Shown: piece by piece, positions 1-5,820 of the stretch
Layout: each line of letters starts with the position of its first letter
Position numbering within the stretch: the stretch's first letter is position 1
Assembly (NCBI GenBank): GCA_023247955.1
Contig: JAHFFL010000042.1
Coordinates: 1 to 8,023 of the forward strand
Source: Candidatus Omnitrophota bacterium
GTDB taxonomy: Bacteria > Omnitrophota > Gorgyraeia > 2-02-FULL-51-18
Direction of reading: 5' to 3'
DNA length: 8,023 bases
Translations under genes and position numbers: made by a program
Notes under the pieces: model-generated
What the model saw: only the letters and a program-made list of their open reading frames with translations
Told to the model about the DNA's origin: nothing
The model's database searches: none

Positions 1-500
1 CGCTGGACAAAAAACGGACGTTTGCGGCGCCAGGCCAGGGAGTCCCCGCGCCGCAGCGCGTCGAGAGAAAAAGAGTCACCGGGGTAGCTGGTGATCACCA
101 GAAGAAACAGCGTCACGAGCAGAATGTCATAAGAGAGTGTCCCGATGTGCAGGGAGTTCAGCGCGTAAAAGTAGTAACCGCTTGCCAGCATCACCACACA
201 GGAGACCTGCGTGAAGAGTCCCGCCGCGAAAAACGAGAGCGACACGCAAAAGACCGCCACCATGAGCTTCACAAGCCCGTCGGGGCTTTTGTCCACCCAG
301 CCAAGAATTTCAGGCGTGAAGAACGAAGTATTTTTTTCTTTAAATGCCGTGTGCAGGTAGTTGTCTTTTAGGTCAAAAAAAGTCGGAATCAGATGCGCGC
401 CTGCCGTGAACGCCGCGAAACAGCGGAATAGCGATAAGCTGATCGAGGGTCTTTCCTCGAGAAATAGCCGGTTCCACGCTGACCGAACGGTTTTCAGCAT
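1..500 (-). CDS. HTTM-type multi-pass membrane protein (partial, C-terminus beyond the left edge)
   Basis: The minus-strand frame is open from ATG at 500-498 to the window edge, giving 166 residues of the N-terminal part. Four hydrophobic stretches are visible at about residues 22-40, 76-94, 97-115 and 123-138. The opening pattern (a basic/aromatic start, then PSISLSLFRCFAAFTAGAHL), the later LHIGTLSYDILLVTLFLLV stretch, and a loop with PGDSFSLDAL match my recollection of the HTTM family. That family is related to the membrane domain of vitamin K-dependent gamma-carboxylase and is common in bacteria without a known reaction. The start overlaps the stop codon of the upstream gene (ATGCTGA, 7 nt shared), implying translational coupling, so the two products probably act together in the membrane. 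The family call rests on remembered motifs; the function is unknown. Confidence 0.72.
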   Translation of the reverse strand, partial: MLKTVRSAWNRLFLEERPSISLSLFRCFAAFTAGAHLIPTFFDLKDNYLHTAFKEKNTSFFTPEILGWVDKSPDGLVKLMVAVFCVSLSFFAAGLFTQVSCVVMLASGYYFYALNSLHIGTLSYDILLVTLFLLVITSYPGDSFSLDALRRGDSLAWRRKRPFFVQ

Positions 501-961
501 ACGTAAGCGGGCCTCAGCAATTTTTTCGCGGGGTAACGGCCATACGAAGGATAAATCAGATACATGACTTCAAAACGGTCATAGCCGGGAAATTTTCTCT
601 TTAGATATTTGCAGAATTCATCTGAAACACGTTTGTCGGTAACGGTGATCAGCACGTTTCGGCGGATATTGTCGTAGCCGATCCAGCGATTTTGAAATAT
701 CCGGTGTGGGTCGATGAATTCCCAGTGCTCGCCTTTAACGCCGTAAACTTCCGCGCGCACCTCGCTTTCGCCGACGTTGTAAAACATGATCCAGCCGGCC
801 GGAGGGAACAGGAGTTTGACTTTGGGGAATTCTCTTTTGAAAAGAGGATTCAGATAAAACACGCGCGTGGATTCATAGTGAAAAACAAGGGTCCACGCGA
901 TCACAAACAGCGTGATGCAGGCATTGCGTATTTTTGCCGAAGGCCAGTGTATCTTTGTCAT
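494..961 (-). CDS. Small membrane-anchored protein of unknown function, upstream partner of the HTTM gene
   Basis: This is a 155-aa protein. It has a basic N-terminus, one hydrophobic segment at about residues 12-28 and then a soluble domain. The soluble part starts with FPPAGWIMFYNVG (residues 52-64), is rich in aromatic residues, and ends with a basic Tyr-rich tail. I cannot assign a function. Its orientation is likely N-in with the domain outside the membrane, but that is inference. Its stop overlaps the ATG of the HTTM-like gene, so the two form one transcriptional and translational unit; small single-span proteins beside HTTM genes are a plausible partner class. The start at 961 is supported by a very close promoter (TATAAT at 974-969, minus strand). 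The mRNA would begin within a base or two of the ATG, so it is probably leaderless, and no Shine-Dalgarno is present. Confidence 0.75.
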   Translation of the reverse strand: MTKIHWPSAKIRNACITLFVIAWTLVFHYESTRVFYLNPLFKREFPKVKLLFPPAGWIMFYNVGESEVRAEVYGVKGEHWEFIDPHRIFQNRWIGYDNIRRNVLITVTDKRVSDEFCKYLKRKFPGYDRFEVMYLIYPSYGRYPAKKLLRPAYVC

Positions 962-968
962 GGATTAG

Positions 969-996
969 ATTATACTAACGGAAGATGAAAAATCAA
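969..996 (-). promoter_or_regulatory. Sigma-70-type promoter of the small membrane protein/HTTM unit
   Basis: Read on the minus strand, TTGATT (996-991) and a perfect TATAAT (974-969) are separated by 16 nt. The ATG begins at 961, only 7 nt past the -10 box, so transcription should start at or next to the start codon. This points to a leaderless mRNA. The -10 overlaps a plus-strand TATACT, so the divergent promoters interlock. Confidence 0.7.
971..976 (+). promoter_or_regulatory. Probable -10 box (TATACT) for the ygfZ-like gene
   Basis: TATACT lies 22 nt upstream of the ATG at 999, on the opposite strand to the overlapping TATAAT at 969-974. No convincing -35 is found at the right distance. 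A similar stretch, TATACT(a/g)ACGG(a/g)AGAT, recurs at the promoter at 4858, which adds some support. GGAAG at 980-984 would be a weak, distant ribosome binding site. Confidence 0.4.
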
Positions 997-998
997 TC

Positions 999-1637
999 AT
1001 GAGCGTTTATTCGCTGGAAAACAAACGGGTATTGAAGGTAAAAAACAAAGCGGCGGAGTTTTTAAAGGCGTATACGACAAATACCCTCGATAAACCGCGC
1101 AACGCGTTTGTGGACCTCCAAGGGAAAATTGTCGCGGTTGTTGACCAAGTTCTTTTATCCCAAGACGAGGTGCTTCTCGCGGTGGAGCGGCAGTTTGTCG
1201 GGCGGCTGATGAGCCATTTGGACAAGTACCTGCGGCTTGGCGATACCGTGATCGAAGTGGACGCGCGGTGGAACGCGGCTTTTGATTTGGACCGAGGTAT
1301 CGTTCTTTTGAAGGCGGAAAAATTTTCCTCCACCGTTTCGGACGAGGAATATCGCCTGTACCGTGTGAAGAACAATCTACCGGTGCAAGGCGTCGATTTT
1401 GACCGCGAAATGCTTTTAAATGTGTTTGATGAGGAACTGGTTTCCTACACCAAAGGATGTTATCTCGGCCAGGAAATCATCGCGAGAGTCCACTACCGTT
1501 CCAAACCACCCAAAAAACTGGTGGTCAAGCGCGAAAACGAGTGCAGTCCCGAAGAGAAAACGGCCATAAGCTCGAAGGTTAAGGACCCTGAGACGGGCGA
1601 GAATATCGGATTTGTATTTGTGAGTCATTCGGTGTAA
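999..1637 (+). CDS. ygfZ: YgfZ/GcvT-type folate-binding protein (iron-sulfur cluster maintenance)
   Basis: This is a 212-aa protein related to the glycine-cleavage T-protein fold. The diagnostic YgfZ signature is KGCYLGQE at residues 152-159, with the conserved Cys at 154. It is followed by a basic stretch (RVHYRSKPPKKLV) as in the family. The preceding YRLYRVKNNLPVQGVDF (residues 119-135) resembles the R-x-x-x-G-x-P segment of YgfZ. YgfZ proteins bind tetrahydrofolate and support synthesis or repair of Fe-S clusters in certain enzymes, acting in the cytosol. The protein is about two thirds the length of E. coli YgfZ, with a much reduced C-terminal barrel ending at GENIGFVFV. A different, GcvT-like role cannot be excluded. 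The next gene starts 15 nt downstream, and a pterin-related gene follows in the same direction, which fits a folate/pterin theme. Confidence 0.85.
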   Translation: MSVYSLENKRVLKVKNKAAEFLKAYTTNTLDKPRNAFVDLQGKIVAVVDQVLLSQDEVLLAVERQFVGRLMSHLDKYLRLGDTVIEVDARWNAAFDLDRGIVLLKAEKFSSTVSDEEYRLYRVKNNLPVQGVDFDREMLLNVFDEELVSYTKGCYLGQEIIARVHYRSKPPKKLVVKRENECSPEEKTAISSKVKDPETGENIGFVFVSHSV

Positions 1638-1640
1638 AAT
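1612..1640 (+). promoter_or_regulatory. Possible internal promoter for cstA
   Basis: TTGTAT (1612-1617) and TAAAAT (1635-1640) are 17 nt apart inside and just after the end of the ygfZ-like gene. The ATG of cstA is 12 nt past the -10, so the mRNA would have a leader of only about 5 nt. No Shine-Dalgarno is present; the gap holds ATCC repeated three times. The -35 match is weak. Confidence 0.35.
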
Positions 1641-1652
1641 CCATCCATCCGT

Positions 1653-3311
1653 ATGAGTCTCTATTGGATAGCGATTCTTGCCGCCGCGCTTTTTTGCATT
1701 GCTTATTTTTCTTACGCCAGGTTTCTCTCCCGTCATTTTGATCTGGATGACCGCGAGACTACTCCCGCCGTGCAGGTAAACGACGGCGTGGATTTTGTCC
1801 CCGCCGAGAAGGGATTTCTGCTCGGCCAGCATTTTTCGGCCATCGCGGCCGCGGGGCCCATCGTGGGGCCGATACTGGCCGCCCTGTGGTTCGGCTGGCT
1901 CCCCGTTTTGATCTGGATCGTAGGGGGAGCTGTTTTTTTCGGCGCTGTGCATGATTTTTCGAGTCTCGTGGGTTCAGTGAAGCACCGCGCCGAATCGGTG
2001 GTGGAGATGGTCAAAGATTATCTGGGGCCGCGGGGGCATCTCTTTTTCCTCATCTTCGTGTGGTTTTCCCTGATTTACGTGATTACCGCGTTCACGGATC
2101 TGACCAGCAGTTCTTTCGTGAACCCTGAGCTTGGCGGCGGTGTCGCGAGTTCTTCAATGCTGTACCTGCTGATCGGCGTCGCGATGGGCGTCGCGATGGC
2201 GCGGCTAAAAATGCCGCTGGGGCTCGCGACCGCGGTATTTTTGCCGCTGGTGCTTTTGGCGATCTGGTACGGGCAGTACCTGCCGTTGATTTTGCCGACG
2301 AGTTTGTTTCCGGAGCCCCAAAAGGCTTGGAATGTGATTCTTTTGAGCTACTGTTTTGTCGCGTCTCTCGCACCGGTATGGCTTTTGCTTCAGCCCCGCG
2401 GATATCTCGGCGGTTTTTTTCTCTACGGCACGCTGGCTGCCGGGCTCATTGGTCTTTTTCTCGGCGGAGAAAAAATCCAGTATCCCGCGTTCACCGGTTT
2501 TGCAGGACCGCAGGGTTTTCCGCTTTTTCCCCTGCTTTTTGTGACGGTTGCTTGCGGCGCTTGCTCCGGGTTTCACGGCATCGTCTGCTCGGGAACGACT
2601 TCCAAGCAAATTGCCAAACAGTCGGACTGCCGGCTGGTCGGCTATGGCGGTATGCTGCTCGAGGGTGTGGTGGCGCTGGTCGCGCTTTCAACCGTGATGA
2701 TTTTGGCCAAATCGGATCCGCTGGTCTCGATGTCGCCCGACCGCATCTACGCCGAGGGCCTCAGCCGCTTTATCGGCCATTTTGGTATTTCGAGAACATT
2801 CGCGCGGTCTTTCGCGCTGCTCGCGTTCACGACATTTATCTACGACACGCTGGATGTGGCGACGCGGCTGGCGCGTTATATTTTCCAGGAGCTCTTTGGC
2901 TGGAAATCCGTGTGGGGCAGGGTAGGCGCTACGGCGGCGAGTCTGGTCGTTCCTTTTTTCTGCGTGAGTCTGACGATGGTAGACGCGGCTGGAAAAACAA
3001 TTCCCGCGTGGAAAGTATTCTGGACGATTTTTGGCACTTCCAATCAACTGCTGGCCGGGTTGACGTTGATGGTACTTTCGCTGTGGCTCAAGAGGAGCGG
3101 GAAATCGTGGTGGGTCAGCATCATTCCCATGTTTTTTATGATGGGCATGACGCTCTGGTCGCTTTGTATTCTCATGCAGCCGATGTTCGTGGGTTTTTTT
3201 TCCGGCAAGGCCGCTTGGGACATGGTGGGGGGAGTATCAGTGCTGCTTTTTATTTTAGCGTTGCTGCTGATGGCTGAGGCGGCGCACGCGCTTCGAAGAT
3301 CGCCGAGGTAA
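1653..3311 (+). CDS. cstA: CstA-family transporter (carbon starvation / peptide or pyruvate uptake)
   Basis: This is a 552-aa multi-pass inner-membrane protein with many hydrophobic segments along its length. Family motifs appear in the expected order. They are NDGVDFVP (residues 43-50), the signature around GQHFSAIAAAGPIVGP (58-73), GAVHDF (97-102), SGFHGIVCSGTTSKQI (305-320), TLDVATRLARYIFQELF (399-415) and FGTSNQLLAGL (460-470). E. coli CstA and its relative BtsT, both about 700 aa, import peptides or pyruvate. The present protein belongs to a shorter form lacking part of the C-terminal region, so its substrate is not certain. The FIST sensor gene begins 3 nt after the stop, a coupling that suggests the two share a small-molecule ligand, such as an amino acid or peptide. 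The start at 1653 has no clear ribosome binding site but lies directly before the conserved N-terminal helix. Confidence 0.93.
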   Translation: MSLYWIAILAAALFCIAYFSYARFLSRHFDLDDRETTPAVQVNDGVDFVPAEKGFLLGQHFSAIAAAGPIVGPILAALWFGWLPVLIWIVGGAVFFGAVHDFSSLVGSVKHRAESVVEMVKDYLGPRGHLFFLIFVWFSLIYVITAFTDLTSSSFVNPELGGGVASSSMLYLLIGVAMGVAMARLKMPLGLATAVFLPLVLLAIWYGQYLPLILPTSLFPEPQKAWNVILLSYCFVASLAPVWLLLQPRGYLGGFFLYGTLAAGLIGLFLGGEKIQYPAFTGFAGPQGFPLFPLLFVTVACGACSGFHGIVCSGTTSKQIAKQSDCRLVGYGGMLLEGVVALVALSTVMILAKSDPLVSMSPDRIYAEGLSRFIGHFGISRTFARSFALLAFTTFIYDTLDVATRLARYIFQELFGWKSVWGRVGATAASLVVPFFCVSLTMVDAAGKTIPAWKVFWTIFGTSNQLLAGLTLMVLSLWLKRSGKSWWVSIIPMFFMMGMTLWSLCILMQPMFVGFFSGKAAWDMVGGVSVLLFILALLLMAEAAHALRRSPR

Positions 3312-3314
3312 CGG

Positions 3315-4493
3315 ATGGAGAAAAAAGTTTTTTCATCGGCGCTCTCCCGGGCCAAATCCTGGAAGGACGCCGTCGAGGAAGTGGCCGCGAAGGCGCAAAA
3401 GGACCTGGATGGCAAGACCTGCGACCTGGCCGTGTTTTTTGTTTCCGAGGCCTACAAAAATTTTGACGCTCAGGAGTTTTCCCGTTTTTTTTCGGACCGG
3501 CTTTCTTACCGGGTCGCGCTTGGCTGCAACTCCAGCGGCGTCGTAGGCAATGACACGGAAGTTGAGATGGAGCCGGCGCTTTCCATTCTCGCAATGCATT
3601 TGCCGGGAGTAAAATTGTATCCTTTCCAACTTTCCGGCGATGACACGGTATCCATCAAAACCGGAGCGGATTTGATCCCTTTCCTCGACATTTACCCGAC
3701 CGATCGGCCGCGTTTTTTGTGCCTGGCCGATCCAATGACAGCCGATGTCACCGCGCTTTTGCACGGTTTTAACGAGGGGTACAAGGGCTCGCCGGTAGTT
3801 GGAGGGCTCGCCAGCGGCGCGGTCATGAACGTGCCCAACTGGCTCTATTTGAACGGCCAAGTCTATAAGGAAGGCGCGATAGGCGTGGCGCTTGTCGGGG
3901 ACATTGAATTTGACGTGGCCGTGTCCCAGGGATGCCGACCCATTGACAAGCCCTATGTGATCACCAAGGCCGAGCAGAACGTGCTTTATGAGCTTGCGGG
4001 CCGGTCGGCGCTTGAAGTGGTGCGTGATGTGTTGGAGGGTCTACCGGCAAAGGACAGGACCTTGGCGGAGCAGTCGCTTTCGGTGGGGTTGGCGATGAGC
4101 GAGCAGAAGACAAGTTTTCATCGCGGGGATTTCTTGATCCGGAATATCATGGGTTTTGACCCTGACAGCGGGTCCCTGATGGTCGGCGCAGTCCTGAAGG
4201 TCGGACAGACTTTGCAGTTTCAAATCCGGGATTCAGGGACTTCCTCCGAGGACCTGAGGGTCATGCTCGAAGGGATGAAAAATCCGGGCGGCAGCGCCTG
4301 CGGCGGTGTGCTCGTCAGCTGTTGCGGCCGCGGAAAAAATTTTTACGGTCATCCCCATCATGACGTTCATCTGATTCAAGGCATAAAGGGGCCATTGCCG
4401 CTTACCGGATTTTTCGCGAACGGGGAGATCGGCCCAGTCGGCCAGAAAAATTACGTGCACGGGTACACCTCAAGCTTGGTTATTTTCAAGTAG
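3315..4493 (+). CDS. FIST N- and C-domain sensory protein
   Basis: This 392-aa soluble protein has the two-part FIST architecture. The FIST_N part (about residues 35-215) shows LGCNSSGVVG (69-78) followed by the EVEMEPALSIL stretch, as in the family. The FIST_C part (about 225-380) ends with SCCGRG (335-340), GFFANGEIGPVG (365-376) and HGYTSS (382-387), which are the family's best-conserved elements. FIST domains are predicted ligand sensors for small molecules such as amino acids, often fused to histidine kinases or methyl-accepting domains. This one stands alone, with no output domain, so how it signals is unknown. It follows cstA by 3 nt, with the AGG of its ribosome binding site overlapping the cstA end, and precedes the pterin dehydratase gene by 10 nt. 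Sensing the substrate of the CstA transporter is a reasonable inference. Confidence 0.9.
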   Translation: MEKKVFSSALSRAKSWKDAVEEVAAKAQKDLDGKTCDLAVFFVSEAYKNFDAQEFSRFFSDRLSYRVALGCNSSGVVGNDTEVEMEPALSILAMHLPGVKLYPFQLSGDDTVSIKTGADLIPFLDIYPTDRPRFLCLADPMTADVTALLHGFNEGYKGSPVVGGLASGAVMNVPNWLYLNGQVYKEGAIGVALVGDIEFDVAVSQGCRPIDKPYVITKAEQNVLYELAGRSALEVVRDVLEGLPAKDRTLAEQSLSVGLAMSEQKTSFHRGDFLIRNIMGFDPDSGSLMVGAVLKVGQTLQFQIRDSGTSSEDLRVMLEGMKNPGGSACGGVLVSCCGRGKNFYGHPHHDVHLIQGIKGPLPLTGFFANGEIGPVGQKNYVHGYTSSLVIFK

Positions 4494-4503
4494 AGGGGAT
4501 TTT

Positions 4504-4842
4504 ATGGGAAAATGCAGGCCTTGTGGGAGCGGTACGGCGCCGTTCTCTGAAAAAAAGGCGAGGCAGCGCCTCTGCGAAATTTCCGGATGGGAATTGGCCC
4601 CGGACGCGAAGTCGATACGCGCAGAGTACCTCATGAAGGATTTTGGAGCGGCGGTTCGGCTCATCAATCAAATCGCCGAAATCGCCGAGCGGGAAAACCA
4701 CCACCCCGATATCCATTTGACGGGGTATCGCGCGCTTTCGATAGAGCTGTCCACGCATGCGATCCACGGACTGTCCGAAAACGATTTTATTCTCGCCTCC
4801 GAAATCAACGCACTCCCCAAGCCAACGCGTAAAGATTGTTAA
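4504..4842 (+). CDS. phhB: Pterin-4a-carbinolamine dehydratase (PCD/DCoH family)
   Basis: This 112-aa protein has the small dimeric PCD fold. The active-site region ENHHPDIHLTGY (residues 64-75) holds the His-His-Pro motif, followed by ELSTHAIHGLSENDFILASEI (81-101), which has the conserved T-H, G-L and D positions. The enzyme dehydrates 4a-hydroxytetrahydrobiopterin to quinonoid dihydrobiopterin, recycling the cofactor of aromatic amino acid hydroxylases. Many bacteria have the family without a hydroxylase, where its role is less clear. The N-terminus has a CRPC pair (residues 4-7) followed by G-S-G, like the Cys-x-Pro-Cys extension seen in many bacterial members. The start is supported by AGGGG at 4494-4498, just after the FIST stop, so the gene is co-transcribed with its neighbours. 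No hydroxylase gene is in the window. Confidence 0.93.
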   Translation: MGKCRPCGSGTAPFSEKKARQRLCEISGWELAPDAKSIRAEYLMKDFGAAVRLINQIAEIAERENHHPDIHLTGYRALSIELSTHAIHGLSENDFILASEINALPKPTRKDC

Positions 4843-4863
4843 TTTCGACCGATCTGCTATACT
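4836..4863 (+). promoter_or_regulatory. Extended -10 promoter for the heptad-repeat secreted protein
   Basis: TTGTTA (4836-4841) and TATACT (4858-4863) are 16 nt apart. TG at 4855-4856 plus one base precedes the -10, giving a proper extended -10. The promoter overlaps the last codons of the pterin dehydratase gene. The start codon at 4896 has a strong AGGAGG at 4884-4889, leaving a leader of about 25 nt. Confidence 0.7.
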
Positions 4864-4895
4864 GACGGGAGATTTTGTAGGTGAGGAGGAAAACA

Positions 4896-5612
4896 ATGAG
4901 TCGAGTAGCTAGGAAAGTTGCTTACGGTGTTTTGTCGGGGATTGGGGTATTTTATTTTTGTGGGTTGACCCTACCGCTTGTTTATGCCGGGCCCGATGGG
5001 GGCATGCGGAATGTCGAGGAAAGACAGAATCTTGAGCATCTTAAGGAAGTCAAGCATGACCGTCCCGAAGGGATGGGGGAGCAACAGGGAAATCCGGGTC
5101 AGCCCCGCGAAGTGATGGCGCACAAAAAAGAGAAACTTTTATGGATGAAAGAACACAACCCCGAGCGTTATCAGCAGTTTTTGAAAAATCACCCGCGGCT
5201 TGCCGCAAAGATTGCCGGGCATGAGGATCGTGCGGAGGATTATGGGGAAGGCGCCGCCGAAATCAGCGGTGAGACAAGTCCTCCTCCGCCTGGACCGGCC
5301 GCTGACCGCCGGGAGGATATTCGTGACCACCGAGAAGAGATGCACGACCGTAGGGAAGACATCCGGGATCATCGGGAAGATGTCCGTGACCATCGCGAAG
5401 ACCATTGGGACAAAATGGAGGACCGCCACGACCACCGCGAAAACGTGCGCGACCATCATGAAGATCGTAAGGATAAGATGGAAGATAGGCATGACCACGC
5501 CCACCACGATCATGGGGTGCGTGACTACGGCAAGGGCGAGGGACGCGGCAAAGGTCAGGGCGGAGAGCACAGAGCCGGCGGCCCGGGGCCACGAGCTCAT
5601 AAGAACGGCTAA
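4896..5612 (+). CDS. Secreted, highly charged heptad-repeat protein of unknown function
   Basis: This is a 238-aa protein. The frame opens at GTG 4881, but ATG 4896 is chosen because AGGAGG lies 6 nt upstream and it gives a clean signal peptide: basic residues, a hydrophobic core at about 9-30 and a cleavage site after VYA (residue 31). The mature protein starts with a Gln/Glu/Lys-rich segment containing MKEHNPERYQQFLKNHPRL (84-102). A Pro-rich linker (129-134) follows, then ten gapless heptads (137-206) of the type D-H-R-E-D-x-R. The tail (207-238) is rich in Gly, His and basic residues. I do not recognise the family. The many His and Asp residues could bind divalent metal outside the cytoplasm, and the regular 7-residue period with charged faces could form a long single helix. 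Both ideas are inference. It has its own promoter and stands apart from the operon before it. Confidence 0.85.
   Translation: MSRVARKVAYGVLSGIGVFYFCGLTLPLVYAGPDGGMRNVEERQNLEHLKEVKHDRPEGMGEQQGNPGQPREVMAHKKEKLLWMKEHNPERYQQFLKNHPRLAAKIAGHEDRAEDYGEGAAEISGETSPPPPGPAADRREDIRDHREEMHDRREDIRDHREDVRDHREDHWDKMEDRHDHRENVRDHHEDRKDKMEDRHDHAHHDHGVRDYGKGEGRGKGQGGEHRAGGPGPRAHKNG
5304..5513 (+). repeat. Ten tandem 21-bp units encoding D-[HRK]-x-E-D-x-x heptads
   Basis: The 210 bp code for ten back-to-back heptads (DRREDIR, DHREEMH, DRREDIR, DHREDVR, DHREDHW, DKMEDRH, DHRENVR, DHHEDRK, DKMEDRH, DHAHHDH). The protein repeat is regular but codons vary between units, and DRREDIR and DKMEDRH each occur twice. This suggests old expansion by unit duplication followed by silent drift, with the amino acid pattern kept. 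Regularity also opens long antisense frames that are not genes. Confidence 0.85.
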
Positions 5613-5617
5613 AGTTT

Positions 5618-5640
5618 CGGAGGAGTGTCCGGTTTTATTT
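5618..5640 (+). terminator. Weak candidate terminator after the heptad-repeat gene
   Basis: CGGA (5618-5621) pairs with TCCG (5628-5631) around a 6-nt loop, with a possible extra U-G pair, and is followed by TTTTATTT. The stem is short for an intrinsic terminator, so this is tentative. Confidence 0.3.
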
Positions 5641-5697
5641 CCCGCTATACAACCACGGCAGGTCCGCTGAGTTTGAATCCGGGCGAATAGCTCAGTT

Positions 5698-5746
5698 TCC
5701 GCCAAAAAGCGCGGCGGACCTGTCCACAAATCGTGATCGGCGTTTT
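5698..5746 (+). repeat. Left 49-nt arm of the tRNA-Val insert
   Basis: Order of parts: TCCGCC, AAAAAGCGC (5704-5712), a spacer, TCC, ACAAATCGTG (5726-5735), tail. CCAAAAAGCGC (5702-5712) is an 11-base complement of 5833-5843 in the right arm. CCACAAATCGTG (5724-5735) pairs with 5854-5865 over 12 positions, one of them G-U. The arm can also form a local hairpin, TCCGCC with GGCGGA at 5713-5718. Confidence 0.75.
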
Positions 5747-5820
5747 GGGCAGTTAGCTCAGCTGGTTAGAGTATCTCCTTTACACGGAGGGGGTCGTAGG
5801 TTCGAATCCTACACTGCCCA
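5747..5820 (+). tRNA. tRNA-Val(UAC), complete, nested inside another tRNA-Val
   Basis: This 74-nt cloverleaf is complete. The acceptor stem GGGCAGT pairs 7/7 with ACTGCCC (5813-5819). The D-stem is GCTC/GAGT (one G-U pair). The anticodon stem TCTCC/GGAGG (one U-G pair) holds loop TTTACAC with anticodon TAC at 5781-5783. The variable loop is GGGTC, the T-arm is GTAGG TTCGAAT CCTAC, and the discriminator A is at 5820. CCA is not encoded. It decodes GUA and, by wobble, other valine codons. By eye it shares about 53 of 74 positions with the outer tRNA-Val, and several stem differences are compensatory, so it is not a fresh copy of its host gene. It should be cut out by RNase P and 3' processing, which would also sever the outer transcript. 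Confidence 0.95.

Noticed and set aside
692..988. 98-aa plus-strand frame across 692-988
   Set aside because: It is the complement of the small membrane protein gene, which has a good promoter, a membrane segment and coupling to its neighbour. The plus frame has no ribosome binding site or recognisable domain.
1641..1652. ATCC triplicate before cstA as a phase-variable repeat
   Set aside because: Three units of four bases are too few to slip often, and the repeat lies in an untranslated gap where it would not shift a frame.
2327..3277. 316-aa plus-strand frame inside cstA
   Set aside because: It is a shifted-frame shadow in GC-rich coding sequence; the cstA frame carries all family motifs without interruption, so there is no frameshift either.
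5139..5729. Long minus-strand frames opposite the heptad repeats
   Set aside because: The 21-bp period keeps all frames open. The plus-strand frame has a signal peptide, a strong ribosome binding site and a promoter; the antisense frames have none.
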